A DNA stretch of 39,148 nt from Clostridia bacterium (GTDB lineage: Bacteria > Bacillota > Clostridia > Oscillospirales > Acutalibacteraceae): contig JAFWUH010000082.1 in assembly GCA_017524165.1 (NCBI GenBank), forward strand, positions 1 through 39,148, given 5' to 3'. The first letter of the stretch is position 1. Each line of letters begins with the position of its first letter. Under the pieces are notes generated by a model that was not told where the DNA came from, did not search any database, and was given only the letters and a program-made list of their open reading frames with translations. Positions 7,193 to 15,156 of the stretch are shown one piece after another. Position numbers and translations under genes: made by a program.

Positions 7193-8422
7193 TTAAAAAT
7201 CAACAGTAAAACAAATCGTGTCGCCGGCATAAGAAACCTTCATTTTCCCTTTCATGCGTTCCACGATTTCCTTTGCCATCGAAAGTCCTATGCCGAAGCC
7301 GCTTTTCTCTGAATTATGGGATTCATCTTTCCGGTAAAAACGCTCAAAAAACTTTGCGGTATCGGTATTTTTGCCCTCCGCATAGGTATTTGAAACCGAA
7401 ATATGCGCACCTTTGGCGCGAGAAGTCTTTTCAAGACAAACAACAATCTTACCGTTGTCATCACAGTATTTCACCGCGTTATCGACCAGTACCGATAAGA
7501 CATGTCCCATGCTTCGTTGATCACACTTAAGGTGTACATCCGGAGTTATTTCGGTTGACAGCGTTTTCCCGGCGCTTTCCGCCACGCTTCTGAACGATTC
7601 CGCTGTTTCGGCAACAATTTCAGATATATTGAGCTCTGTTAAATTTTCTTCTTTGATCTCATCCGCCCGGGTCAGAACGACCAAATCTTCGATCAGCGTC
7701 TGCAATCGCGTGATTTGTCTGCGAGTACTGTCCGTCCACTTGGTTTTACCGCTTATGATTTCTGTCATTTCGGTATTTGCAGAAATCACCGCAAGCGGCG
7801 TTTTCAGTTCGTGGCTTGCATTGGTAACAAACCGCTTTTGTCTCTCATCGTTTTCAATAAACGGTCTTATCAGCTTCTTGGAAAAACGAAGAATGACAAC
7901 AATATAAAGAATCAGTACCAAAAACCACAATCCCGCCATATACATCATGGTCAGGTGCTGCATGGCATAACGACTGGTGCTGTCCAACAATACCAAAGCA
8001 ACATCGCCATTTTCAGCTGTCTGCTTCCGAAAGCGGAATATCCGTTCTCCCTCGATATCAATGCGACCGCTGTCTTTATCGCTTCTATATGCCTGCGCAA
8101 TGACTGAATCAATTTTATCCCGCGGCATTGCAATATGCATCACAGAAACATCCACACCGTTATTGCTTTTGACAGCCGTTAAGAACCGTGTTTCATAAGC
8201 AGACTCTTCCTTTAGTGCCAGAAATCTTTCCTGCCCTGCATCAAACTCAAAGCGTTCCGGCAGATCACCGTTATTATCGAGTATTATTTTCATCAGCACA
8301 TCGGTCTGCCGACCGATCACGCCGGAGGTGATGCCGTACACGATACCGGTAACTGTCATGACAACCAAAAAAAGTACCAATGCAGATCCCCATATAAATT
8401 GGCGTTGTAGCTTTTTAAACAT
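7193..8422 (-). CDS. Sensor histidine kinase (canonical)
   Basis: This 409-residue membrane kinase has helices at about 10-32 and 158-180 enclosing an extracytoplasmic sensor of about 125 residues. HisKA follows with His204 in ASHELKTPLAV, then HATPase with the N-box LVDNAVKYC, the F-box FFERFYRKDE and the G2 box GFGIGLSMAKEI. The ATG at 8422 was chosen because GGAGG lies 6 nt upstream and it overlaps the stop of the partner regulator gene. A longer frame starting 18 codons earlier has no such site. It is the last gene of the upstream five-gene operon and the obvious partner of the regulator at 8415-9089. No clear terminator follows in the 230 bp before the lipoprotein gene, so readthrough is possible. 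Confidence 0.92.
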   Translation of the reverse strand: MFKKLQRQFIWGSALVLFLVVMTVTGIVYGITSGVIGRQTDVLMKIILDNNGDLPERFEFDAGQERFLALKEESAYETRFLTAVKSNNGVDVSVMHIAMPRDKIDSVIAQAYRSDKDSGRIDIEGERIFRFRKQTAENGDVALVLLDSTSRYAMQHLTMMYMAGLWFLVLILYIVVILRFSKKLIRPFIENDERQKRFVTNASHELKTPLAVISANTEMTEIISGKTKWTDSTRRQITRLQTLIEDLVVLTRADEIKEENLTELNISEIVAETAESFRSVAESAGKTLSTEITPDVHLKCDQRSMGHVLSVLVDNAVKYCDDNGKIVVCLEKTSRAKGAHISVSNTYAEGKNTDTAKFFERFYRKDESHNSEKSGFGIGLSMAKEIVERMKGKMKVSYAGDTICFTVDF

Positions 8423-9089
8423 CTTTAACCTCCGTAATGCGGTAACCGCTTGCATCGGATATCTGAATTGCCGCATTGGCTTTGACTGACTGCAGTTTTG
8501 CGTTCAGAAAAGAGATATACATCCAAACAATATCCGCCGATGCATCTTCCCCTGTCCATACCTCCGAAAGCAGTTCAGATACTGTCATATCTTTATCGGT
8601 ATTGGAAAGCAGACAGCAAAGCAGTCGCACTTCCTTTTGTGACAAAGCAATCGAATTATGCGCCCGAAGTTCGGACGATTCTGTATCAAGCTCCAGATTA
8701 CCGAAGGTAAAGGTTCGCGTTTTATAATCCCGTTTCCTACGGTAAAGTGCCCGCAGTCTTGCGTTGAGCTCTTCCATGGCAAACGGTTTTGTCAAATAAT
8801 CGTCCGCACCGGCATCCAAACCTTCTACACGGTCTGAAACTTCCGCTTTTGCCGTCAAAAATATTGCCGGGACCGTATTGCCGGTTTCACGGATTTTTCG
8901 CATGGCGGCAATCCCGTCCATAACCGGCATCATGATATCCATAACGACGGCATCATAGGCGTCTCGCGCAAGTTTCTCAACCGCCGCCGCTCCGTTTGGT
9001 ACCGCGTCGACCAGATAGCCTTGAAATTCAAGGTAGTCCTGAACGACCTCTCTCAGATCATTTTCATCTTCCGCAAGTAAAACCTTCAT
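8415..9089 (-). CDS. OmpR-family response regulator
   Basis: This 224-residue regulator has a complete receiver domain: the acidic residues of LLAEDEN, phospho-acceptor Asp51 in VVMDIMMPVMDG, Thr79, and Lys101 in YLTKPF. A full-length winged-helix domain occupies about 125-220, with LSQKEVRLLCCLL, a VSELLSEVW helix, WMYISFLNAKL as recognition helix, and a GYRI wing. The ATG at 9089 follows GGAGG by 5 nt. A 24-codon upstream extension lies inside the alarmone synthetase gene and was rejected. It overlaps the end of that gene by 26 bp and the kinase gene by 8 bp, so the three are probably translated together. It most likely activates transcription when phosphorylated by the kinase encoded next. 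Targets are unknown. Confidence 0.93.
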   Translation of the reverse strand: MKVLLAEDENDLREVVQDYLEFQGYLVDAVPNGAAAVEKLARDAYDAVVMDIMMPVMDGIAAMRKIRETGNTVPAIFLTAKAEVSDRVEGLDAGADDYLTKPFAMEELNARLRALYRRKRDYKTRTFTFGNLELDTESSELRAHNSIALSQKEVRLLCCLLSNTDKDMTVSELLSEVWTGEDASADIVWMYISFLNAKLQSVKANAAIQISDASGYRITEVKDV

Positions 9090-9708
9090 AAACGCCTCCG
9101 CTTTGTCCCCTGATGATCTTCCGCAAGGTCTGCATAGATACATCGCAAGCTGCCAATTCATTGGCGCAGCGATGCAATTCTTGGACGATCAAATCTTGAT
9201 TTTTAATATTCCTTTTGTATTTTAACTCATGTTCAAGCGCCGCCCAGGTATCCATCGCAATGGTGCGCAGTTGAACCTCTATAAAAAAGTGACCGGGGGT
9301 ATTTCCGTCCACATCCGGCGCGTCGGTTATCCTATCCAAAACCATATGATAACTCCGATACCCGTTTGGTTTGGCATTTTGAATATAGTCTTTTTCCCGA
9401 ACGACGGTACAACCTGGAATAGATTTAATTAACGCGATATTCTCATAAATATCATCAATGAACAGGCAGACAATACGAAGTCCGATCGCATCCGTAACGC
9501 TTCGCAAAGCGTGGTATGTTGTTGCTTCCAGTCCTTTTTTTTCCAATTTTTCGAGCATGCTTTCCGGACTTTTGATACGACAGCAAAGATGTTCAAACAG
9601 TTTTTCTCCGGTTTCTTCTTCGTGCTTTCGGCTGTTTGCCTCTATTGTTTTTGCGAGATCGTTCATGATCCCGGTCATGGCATTGTAATATTTACCGTAA
9701 ATACTCAT
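9064..9708 (-). CDS. Small alarmone synthetase, RelQ/RelP-like GTP pyrophosphokinase
   Basis: This 214-residue synthetase-only RelA/SpoT-domain protein transfers pyrophosphate from ATP to GDP or GTP to make (p)ppGpp. Conserved elements are present: R44-x-K46 in the ATP-binding segment (RIKSPESMLEKL), Asp73 in TDAIGLRIV, KPNGYRSYHMVL around 113-124 for guanosine stacking, and EVQLRTIAMDTWAALEH with Glu144 and His160. There is no HD hydrolase, TGS or ACT domain, so another enzyme must degrade the product. The size matches RelQ-type enzymes, which form tetramers in characterised cases. It sits between two two-component pairs, 27 bp after one kinase gene and overlapping the next regulator gene. 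This is an unusual context and ties alarmone production to the signalling operon. Confidence 0.92.
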   Translation of the reverse strand: MSIYGKYYNAMTGIMNDLAKTIEANSRKHEEETGEKLFEHLCCRIKSPESMLEKLEKKGLEATTYHALRSVTDAIGLRIVCLFIDDIYENIALIKSIPGCTVVREKDYIQNAKPNGYRSYHMVLDRITDAPDVDGNTPGHFFIEVQLRTIAMDTWAALEHELKYKRNIKNQDLIVQELHRCANELAACDVSMQTLRKIIRGQSGGVYEGFTCGR

Positions 9709-9735
9709 TTGATCTGCTTCCTCACAAAAGACTTT

Positions 9736-11025
9736 TTACTTCTCATTTTTCTTTTTCGGCAGCGAAACGGTAAATTGGACTCTGCCGTTATGAAATGCCG
9801 CATAGATCCGACCGTCGTGCGCTTCGGTCACCGCCTGCGCAATCGAGAGTCCAAGCCCGTAATGCGATTCCCCTGCGGTACGCGCCTCATCTGTGCGGTA
9901 GAAGCGGTCAAACAGATGCGTCAACTGTTCCTCACTTAACGCTTTAGCATCATTGGATACTTCGAGCACCGCGGCATGATGTTCACTGTAAAGAGACAGT
10001 CCGATGGTCTCCCCCGTTCCGTGCTCAAGCGCGTTGTCCAGCAGGATCGCAACCAGTTGACGAAGCTGATTCGGGTTACCTTCAACGGTCAACCCGTCTT
10101 CAATATCCGCCTTTATTTGTTTTCCCTTTTCAAAAGCAAGCGTTTCCAACGGCAGAACTTCCCCGCTGACCAGCTTGGAAAAATCAAGAGTTTCTTTCGG
10201 CATTTCTCCGTTCTCAGTCTTGGAGAGGAATAAAAGCTGTTTTACAAGTTCTGACATCCGTTCGTTTTCATAGTCAATGTTGTCCAGCCATTCGTTGTCC
10301 CCGATTTCGCGTCGAAGCAGTTCGCTGTTCGCCGAAATAACTGCAACTGGCGTTTTCAACTCGTGCCCGGCGTCGGAAACAAACCGTTTTTGGCGTTTAT
10401 CGTTTTCTTCCAGCGGGCGAACGATCCGGCGGGCAATAAATATGGAAATTACAAATAGCGCAACCGATGCCGACAAACCGATAATCAGCATCTGACGGAT
10501 CAGCGTTTCCTGATGACTGTCGTTGATCGTTCGGTCGATCATCGCGACCAGGGTGTATTCCTCCCGTTGCTCCACAAGATATGTCATATTTCCCGTCTTG
10601 CCGCTTTGCTTACCTTTTTTTAAAATAGCAGATGCCGTTTTCAGTAAAGAATCCGCACTTTGAAGTTCATTGTTACCATTGTTCACCTTGAGGACTTCTC
10701 CGTCTTGCGCGTATGCTACCGCGTAAAATGTCGAAAGCCGGAACGCCGGATCATCTTTCCCCGGTCTGTCCTCATGCAGTTCGCGCGGTTCATTCGCTTG
10801 TCCCGGTCTGAAATCGGGCGCTCCGTCGGGTCTCGTTTCCCGATCTTGAAGCAGCGGTTGTTCTTCCAGCGAAAACCTTTCAACATATGTACGCAACATT
10901 TCACGGCTCTCGCGATCCAATACAGCACGATTTGTAAGATATATTGTTGTTAAAGTAACCGTCATTAAAGCAAACAATGAAAAAACTACCGTAAAAACAA
11001 TTTTTCTTCTGGTTCTATGAAACAT
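9736..11025 (-). CDS. Sensor histidine kinase (canonical)
   Basis: This 429-residue membrane kinase has helices at about 9-31 and 178-198. The extracytoplasmic region of about 145 residues carries an Arg/Pro/Asp/Glu-rich stretch (DFRPGQANEPRELHEDRPG). It is organised like the sensor of the pseudo-kinase at 3463-4683, including a similar DFR-G-P element and a following Phe/Tyr-rich strand, so the two look paralogous. HisKA has His221 in AGHELKTPVAVI. HATPase has the N-box LLDNALEHG, the F-box LFDRFYRTDE and the G2 box YGLGLSIAQAV. GAGG lies 7 nt before the ATG, which overlaps the regulator gene by 11 bp. With that regulator it forms the first pair of the upstream operon and is the best candidate to control the shared operators. 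Confidence 0.93.
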   Translation of the reverse strand: MFHRTRRKIVFTVVFSLFALMTVTLTTIYLTNRAVLDRESREMLRTYVERFSLEEQPLLQDRETRPDGAPDFRPGQANEPRELHEDRPGKDDPAFRLSTFYAVAYAQDGEVLKVNNGNNELQSADSLLKTASAILKKGKQSGKTGNMTYLVEQREEYTLVAMIDRTINDSHQETLIRQMLIIGLSASVALFVISIFIARRIVRPLEENDKRQKRFVSDAGHELKTPVAVISANSELLRREIGDNEWLDNIDYENERMSELVKQLLFLSKTENGEMPKETLDFSKLVSGEVLPLETLAFEKGKQIKADIEDGLTVEGNPNQLRQLVAILLDNALEHGTGETIGLSLYSEHHAAVLEVSNDAKALSEEQLTHLFDRFYRTDEARTAGESHYGLGLSIAQAVTEAHDGRIYAAFHNGRVQFTVSLPKKKNEK

Positions 11026-11698
11026 CCCGGCACCTCAATTCATATCCTATTCCACGCAATGCTTTGATCTCGCATCCGGATTCTACAAATGCCAGCTTTT
11101 TCCGTACAAAAGACATATAAACTTCGACATTATTATATTCCGAATCACTGTCATAACCCCAAACCTTTAACGCGATCTGTTCACGGGTAAGGACTTGACC
11201 TCCATTGGCAATGAGATATTCCAAAATATGAAGCTCCTTTTCTCCGAGGCGAACGCTCTGTCCGTTTTTACATTTCAGCAGGGCGTTCTTCACATCGAGC
11301 GTCAAATCTTCAAACGAAAGGCTTCCGTCATTTGTCGGCAGATTACGGCGGCTGAGTGCTCGAAGTCTGGCAAGCAGTTCCTTTGTCATAAACGGTTTGG
11401 TTAAATAATCGTCTGCACCGCTGTCAAGCCCTTCGACCTTGTCATCCAACTCGCTCTTTGCAGTCAGCATCAAAATCGGCGTGCGGATCCCCCCGGCGCG
11501 CGCTTTTTTTGCCACTTGAAATCCGTTCATTCCCGGCATCATTACATCCAATACAATCAGATCATAAACTCCGCTTTCTATTTCATCAAGCGCGTCTTCG
11601 CCGTTATCTACGGAGGTGACCTCATACCCCTCCTGCCGCATGATTTCACATAGCGCCCGGTTCATTCTTTTTTCGTCTTCAGCAAGCAAAACCTTCAT
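11015..11698 (-). CDS. OmpR-family response regulator, first gene of the upstream operon
   Basis: This 227-residue regulator has a full receiver (LLAEDEK, Asp51 in IVLDVMMPGMNG, Thr79, Lys101 in YLTKPF). Its complete winged-helix domain includes LGEKELHILEYLI, LTREQIALKVWGYD, EVYMSFVRKKL and a GIGYELR wing. The ATG at 11698 lies 9 nt after GGAGG. The ATG three codons earlier directly abuts the GGAGG and is a poor start. Its promoter carries a direct-repeat operator nearly identical to that of the lipoprotein-VTC operon. The simplest reading is autoregulation plus activation of that operon. This is inference from site sharing, and the other regulator in the operon is an alternative. Confidence 0.93.
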   Translation of the reverse strand: MKVLLAEDEKRMNRALCEIMRQEGYEVTSVDNGEDALDEIESGVYDLIVLDVMMPGMNGFQVAKKARAGGIRTPILMLTAKSELDDKVEGLDSGADDYLTKPFMTKELLARLRALSRRNLPTNDGSLSFEDLTLDVKNALLKCKNGQSVRLGEKELHILEYLIANGGQVLTREQIALKVWGYDSDSEYNNVEVYMSFVRKKLAFVESGCEIKALRGIGYELRCRDVS

Positions 11699-11731
11699 TT
11701 CTATCATCCTCCGACTTTCCTTACAAACTAC

Positions 11732-11764
11732 ATTCTACACCTAAAGCTTGAAAAAAGATTGAAT
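11732..11764 (-). promoter_or_regulatory. Candidate operator and promoter of the regulator-alarmone operon
   Basis: GCTTGAA (11746-11752) and GATTGAA (11757-11763) repeat with an 11-bp period. A good -10, TAGAAT on the minus strand (11737-11732), lies 8 bp from the proximal half-site and about 34 bp before the start codon. There is no canonical -35, which suits an activator site. The 19-bp block differs at one base from 7043-7061. Confidence 0.6.
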
Positions 11765-11781
11765 CACATTTGCATCAGATT

Positions 11782-11806
11782 TTAAAAACCGTTGCTCAAC
11801 CGGTTT
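11782..11806 (-). terminator. Possible intrinsic terminator between transposase remnant and regulator operon
   Basis: On the minus strand AAACCG and CGGTTT form a 6-bp stem around a 9-nt loop, followed by TTTT. The stem is weak but in the right place to insulate the regulator operon. The rest of 11807-11921 holds no gene that can be supported. Confidence 0.4.
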
Positions 11807-11921
11807 CATCATCTTGGGGAACAGTAAAAATAGATGTAGGCGATTTAAACAGTGATTTGCTTTTTTTATGTTTCATAGGGAATGGCGAAAACCCTAGTCT
11901 TGTACACTCATCAATCGCTGT

Positions 11922-12386
11922 TCACTGATACAGATGTTTGTTGTATCTTAAGGCATCTCCTCTTAAACAATGAGACGGTACTTCTTTTACATCTATTTGT
12001 ACCTTTTCTCTCGGTATCATCAATTCCGGATACCGTCGCTCTGTTTTTCTTGACGGTTTCTTCTTCCTTTGGGTTGTCCGTCCTATTCGCTTTGCAGCAT
12101 ATACCATACCACTAAAACTTCTAGTATAATGCCGTTTTATTAACTCGTCATAAACGCCGTCCCAACCGTATCTGGCGTAATACTTCTTAAACGCTTTCTT
12201 TATCTTTCGTTCTTCGGATTTTGTATGCCTATTGGGATTACTCTGCGGACGATGTGATCTTTCGCACAGTGATTGCCATGTTTCTCCATCATAGCGTAAG
12301 CACCGCCTTTTTACGCTTGAAAGACTCACTCCATATTGTCTGCTCGCTGCACTTTTTCCGTTTCTTAACACATATTCATTCAACAT
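11922..12386 (-). pseudogene. Truncated DDE transposase (integrase-core type)
   Basis: This 154-residue fragment contains an N-terminal helix-turn-helix (YVLRNGKSAASRQYGVSL, then SVKRRCLRYDG) and a linker with a YARYGWDGVYDEL segment. It also has the first strand of the catalytic core, EKVQIDVKEVPSHCLRG, including the first Asp of the DDE triad. The frame stops at HLYQ, just where intact relatives continue into the core, so about half the protein, with the second Asp and the Glu, is missing. It resembles IS481/IS3-like elements. The start may also be truncated, because stops lie in frame just upstream. A 27-bp sequence next to its 5' end recurs at 17048-17074. Confidence 0.75.
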
Positions 12387-12392
12387 AATTCA

Positions 12393-12419
12393 TAATCATT
12401 TCGAACAGCGTGTGTTGCA
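12393..12419. repeat. 27-bp IS-end-like repeat, copy 1
   Basis: This block, ending in GCGTGTGTTGCA, matches 17048-17074 at 25 of 27 positions in the same orientation. It lies immediately upstream of the transposase remnant and immediately beyond the terminator of the SGNH gene, so it is probably the left end of the insertion element. Confidence 0.65.
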
Positions 12420-12426
12420 TTACGCA

Positions 12427-12470
12427 GAAAAGGAACCCCACCATCATTCTTGACCGTATGGTTCCTTTTC
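12427..12470 (-). terminator. Intrinsic terminator of the acyl-ligase/SGNH operon
   Basis: GAAAAGGAACC at 12427-12437 and GGTTCCTTTTC at 12460-12470 form an 11-bp perfect stem with a 22-nt loop, 7 bp after the SGNH stop codon. The T-rich arm follows on either strand, so it may act bidirectionally. Confidence 0.7.
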
Positions 12471-12476
12471 TATTTA

Positions 12477-15140
12477 TTAAGCGTTATCCTTCTTTTTCTT
12501 GGATATTCCAATTACTGCCAACAGAGTTATACTGCTGATGATCGCAATTGCTTTCCATACATTGACAAGTCTGCTTATACCGGTTTTCGGAGAAATCGGA
12601 CGAACGGGTGTCTCGGTTTTCGGAGTTTCCTCCGGAATTTCAATCGGTTCCGGAATTGGAATCCACTTTGCATAAACGGTTGTATTTCCATCCAGAACAA
12701 TCAAATCGTCTTCCACAGGGACGGTGAGGTTGCTGTCATAGAACCATCCGTCGAAAGTATATCCCGCTTTGGTGGGATGGAAGAATGAAAGGTTAAGAAC
12801 AAAACCTTCCGGCAAGGAAAGATCATCGAAACAGGTACCGTCGTTGGTATCAAAAGAAAGCACACAGTTGGAATCGTTTTCAGACTGGTTTTCGTGAATC
12901 GGACGCCAAACCGCCGTTAGGATGACATCGCGAGGCGGCATCAGGAAAGAAACTGTCGGCTTGAAAGCCTGTGCCGGGGTGAGTTTAACGCCGTTTGCAA
13001 GCCACTGTACAAATTCATAGCCGTCTTTTTCGCCGGCTTTCACCGTGACTTTTGCACCGGCTTGATACATACCGGCACCCATGTCATTCGGTTGGTTGGA
13101 ACCGAGAACATCGACATTATATTTGTTGCCGGGGAAAGGGTCATGATCAAACTGTACCACAATGGAGTGGGGCTTCATGACTTTTTCAAATACATAGGTG
13201 CCGCTGGAATATACCTGCGGATATAGGTTTCTTGGAAGAAGCTTTCCGTCTACATAGACGGCGCTGATATAGTCGCCCGCGGCAGGGGTAAATTTATATT
13301 CTTTGGTTGTGCGAAGCCGCATACGGGTTTCGCCTTTGTTGGTGATAGTGCCTTTTCCGGTGCTTTGCGGACTGATATAGGCGTAGATGGCCGGAACGGT
13401 TGTTTCATACAAACGCTCGGCAATATAGTTGTGACCTGGTTCCAACGGATGCGGGTCATAAACGCCACTGGTCGGGGTATCGCTGATATCCGTCCAGACA
13501 ATATTATACTTTTCAGCCAACTCGGCCACAACATTGTTCAAATCTTTATAAAGATCTTTCATGCCGGGACCCATCAATAAAACAGCCAGTGGATAGGTCG
13601 TATCATTCAGTATTTTCTTGATTTCATCTTCCGAAAGGTTCGTTTTAGTTTGCAGTTCAGTCAACAGATCGCTCAATTCGGCAGCCGTGACATTTTGACG
13701 GTGAAGAATTTGATTATCCGAAAGGTTTTGCTGATAGTCTTCCGGACTGCCATAAATAGCTTTTAACAAAGTAATTACAAGCTTCATGTCTTCAGAGACA
13801 CCCTGCGCCAAGCTTCCGTCTTGCAGTTTAGACGCCATCATGTGCAAATAGTTTTCGATGCCGAAAGGATTGAAGTGACCGATAAGAACCAATTCGCCGT
13901 TTGCCGGTTTTAATTCACTCACACGCTGAATGATTTTTTCCATTGTCTCGCGGTATTGCACAATGGTTTCCGCAAAATACTTGTTGATACTTTCCGCAGA
14001 ATAGTGTTTTAAAATGGCAATAATATCCTCTCGATTGATCAAACGATCGGATTCGGTTTCCGCTCCGTTTGAATCATCTCCGTTACCGTTTCCCGCTTGA
14101 GAGGAGGAGCCGCTTTGACTGGAGAAAAGTCTGCCTTCAAAAGAGTGCACGATCGGCTCAATAAACTCTGTTGATATGTCCAGCATCAAAGCAATCGATA
14201 TTATACCCAACAGATCGCCGATGTTTGTTCCGGTTTGCAACTGGTAGGGCATGAAGGTCTGAAAAATATCATTGCCGCCGATCGCAATTGCGTTCAAATC
14301 ACCTTGTGCAATTTTATCGGTAATCATTTTATAGAAGTACTTTGTGAATTTCGGACTGGGCACAGCAACACCGGCAGCGGCGATCTGTTCAGGCGTCGCG
14401 TCGCAGACAGCGGTGCGGTCGTTCAAATGACCGGGATAATAAATATAGTCGTCATCATTGATTACACCGTCATCGTTAGTATCGAGAAGATTCCCGTCCT
14501 CATCATAACTGCTCCTGGCAGTAAAATAATACTTTTCAGCAATAATTGGATGCAGTGTCAGTGAAGTGCTTCCCTTGGTGGTATAAGCTACCGGGATCAC
14601 GGTCCCTGCCGGCAGGGAATATTCTTCTGTATCGTTGCCGTCCAAATAAACCCATGTTGCAGGATTTACAATATTATAACCCTCAACCGAGGCATCGACT
14701 TTGCGGCGAGTGCCGGTATAATCATCCGGAAGGGTAAAGGTTGATTTTGCGGTATAATTTTTGGAAGAAGAACTGTAGATATAAAACGGATCCGAAATAA
14801 TCTTATAGATATCTGTGGACCAGGCGGCGCAGATACCGAAGTTGGCAACATCAATGTGTTGATCGTCGGTAAAATCAACATCCAAACCGATTTTTTTACC
14901 AAATACAAACGGATACGCATGCGGCCAGTTTAAACCTTTTGAATTAGACTCAATGTCAAAGGTTTCCGGGCTGACCAAGCTGGAAATACCTGAGTTGTAC
15001 CCCGCACACAAGCTATCGCCGAGAATGACAAAATTATTGTAAAACTCTTTCGTCTCTGCCGCGGAGACAGAAGGCATGTAAATGGAGAGCAGAAGACTTA
15101 AAACAACAACAATAGCCAAAATTGATTTCAGCTTTTTCAT
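12477..15140 (-). CDS. Cell-wall-anchored SGNH/GDSL hydrolase with InlB-type repeats
   Basis: This 887-residue surface protein has a signal peptide ending near SVSAAE (residue 28). The SGNH esterase/lipase fold shows block I with nucleophile Ser43 (FVILGDSLCAGYNSG), the GGND motif at 288-291, and the catalytic DPHP...GH motif at 562-570. About 240 residues lie between blocks I and III, more than in minimal family members, and include an EF-hand-like loop (DTNDDGVINDDD, 220-231). After about 590 come a beta domain, a divergent repeat (about 673-746) and a canonical InlB B-repeat (about 758-827), then a Pro/Glu spacer. A sortase-like SPKTG (850-854), a membrane helix and KKKKDNA end the protein. 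GAGGAG precedes the ATG by 7 nt. An 11-codon upstream extension was rejected. It probably deacylates a lipid or polysaccharide at the surface; the substrate is unknown. Confidence 0.85.
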   Translation of the reverse strand: MKKLKSILAIVVVLSLLLSIYMPSVSAAETKEFYNNFVILGDSLCAGYNSGISSLVSPETFDIESNSKGLNWPHAYPFVFGKKIGLDVDFTDDQHIDVANFGICAAWSTDIYKIISDPFYIYSSSSKNYTAKSTFTLPDDYTGTRRKVDASVEGYNIVNPATWVYLDGNDTEEYSLPAGTVIPVAYTTKGSTSLTLHPIIAEKYYFTARSSYDEDGNLLDTNDDGVINDDDYIYYPGHLNDRTAVCDATPEQIAAAGVAVPSPKFTKYFYKMITDKIAQGDLNAIAIGGNDIFQTFMPYQLQTGTNIGDLLGIISIALMLDISTEFIEPIVHSFEGRLFSSQSGSSSQAGNGNGDDSNGAETESDRLINREDIIAILKHYSAESINKYFAETIVQYRETMEKIIQRVSELKPANGELVLIGHFNPFGIENYLHMMASKLQDGSLAQGVSEDMKLVITLLKAIYGSPEDYQQNLSDNQILHRQNVTAAELSDLLTELQTKTNLSEDEIKKILNDTTYPLAVLLMGPGMKDLYKDLNNVVAELAEKYNIVWTDISDTPTSGVYDPHPLEPGHNYIAERLYETTVPAIYAYISPQSTGKGTITNKGETRMRLRTTKEYKFTPAAGDYISAVYVDGKLLPRNLYPQVYSSGTYVFEKVMKPHSIVVQFDHDPFPGNKYNVDVLGSNQPNDMGAGMYQAGAKVTVKAGEKDGYEFVQWLANGVKLTPAQAFKPTVSFLMPPRDVILTAVWRPIHENQSENDSNCVLSFDTNDGTCFDDLSLPEGFVLNLSFFHPTKAGYTFDGWFYDSNLTVPVEDDLIVLDGNTTVYAKWIPIPEPIEIPEETPKTETPVRPISPKTGISRLVNVWKAIAIISSITLLAVIGISKKKKDNA

Positions 15141-15156
15141 TTTTTTACTCCTCTTT

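Noticed and set aside
11882-12115. Plus-strand frame of 77 codons opposite the transposase remnant
   Set aside because: It is hydrophobic but antisense to the recognisable helix-turn-helix and integrase segment, and lacks a ribosome binding site.
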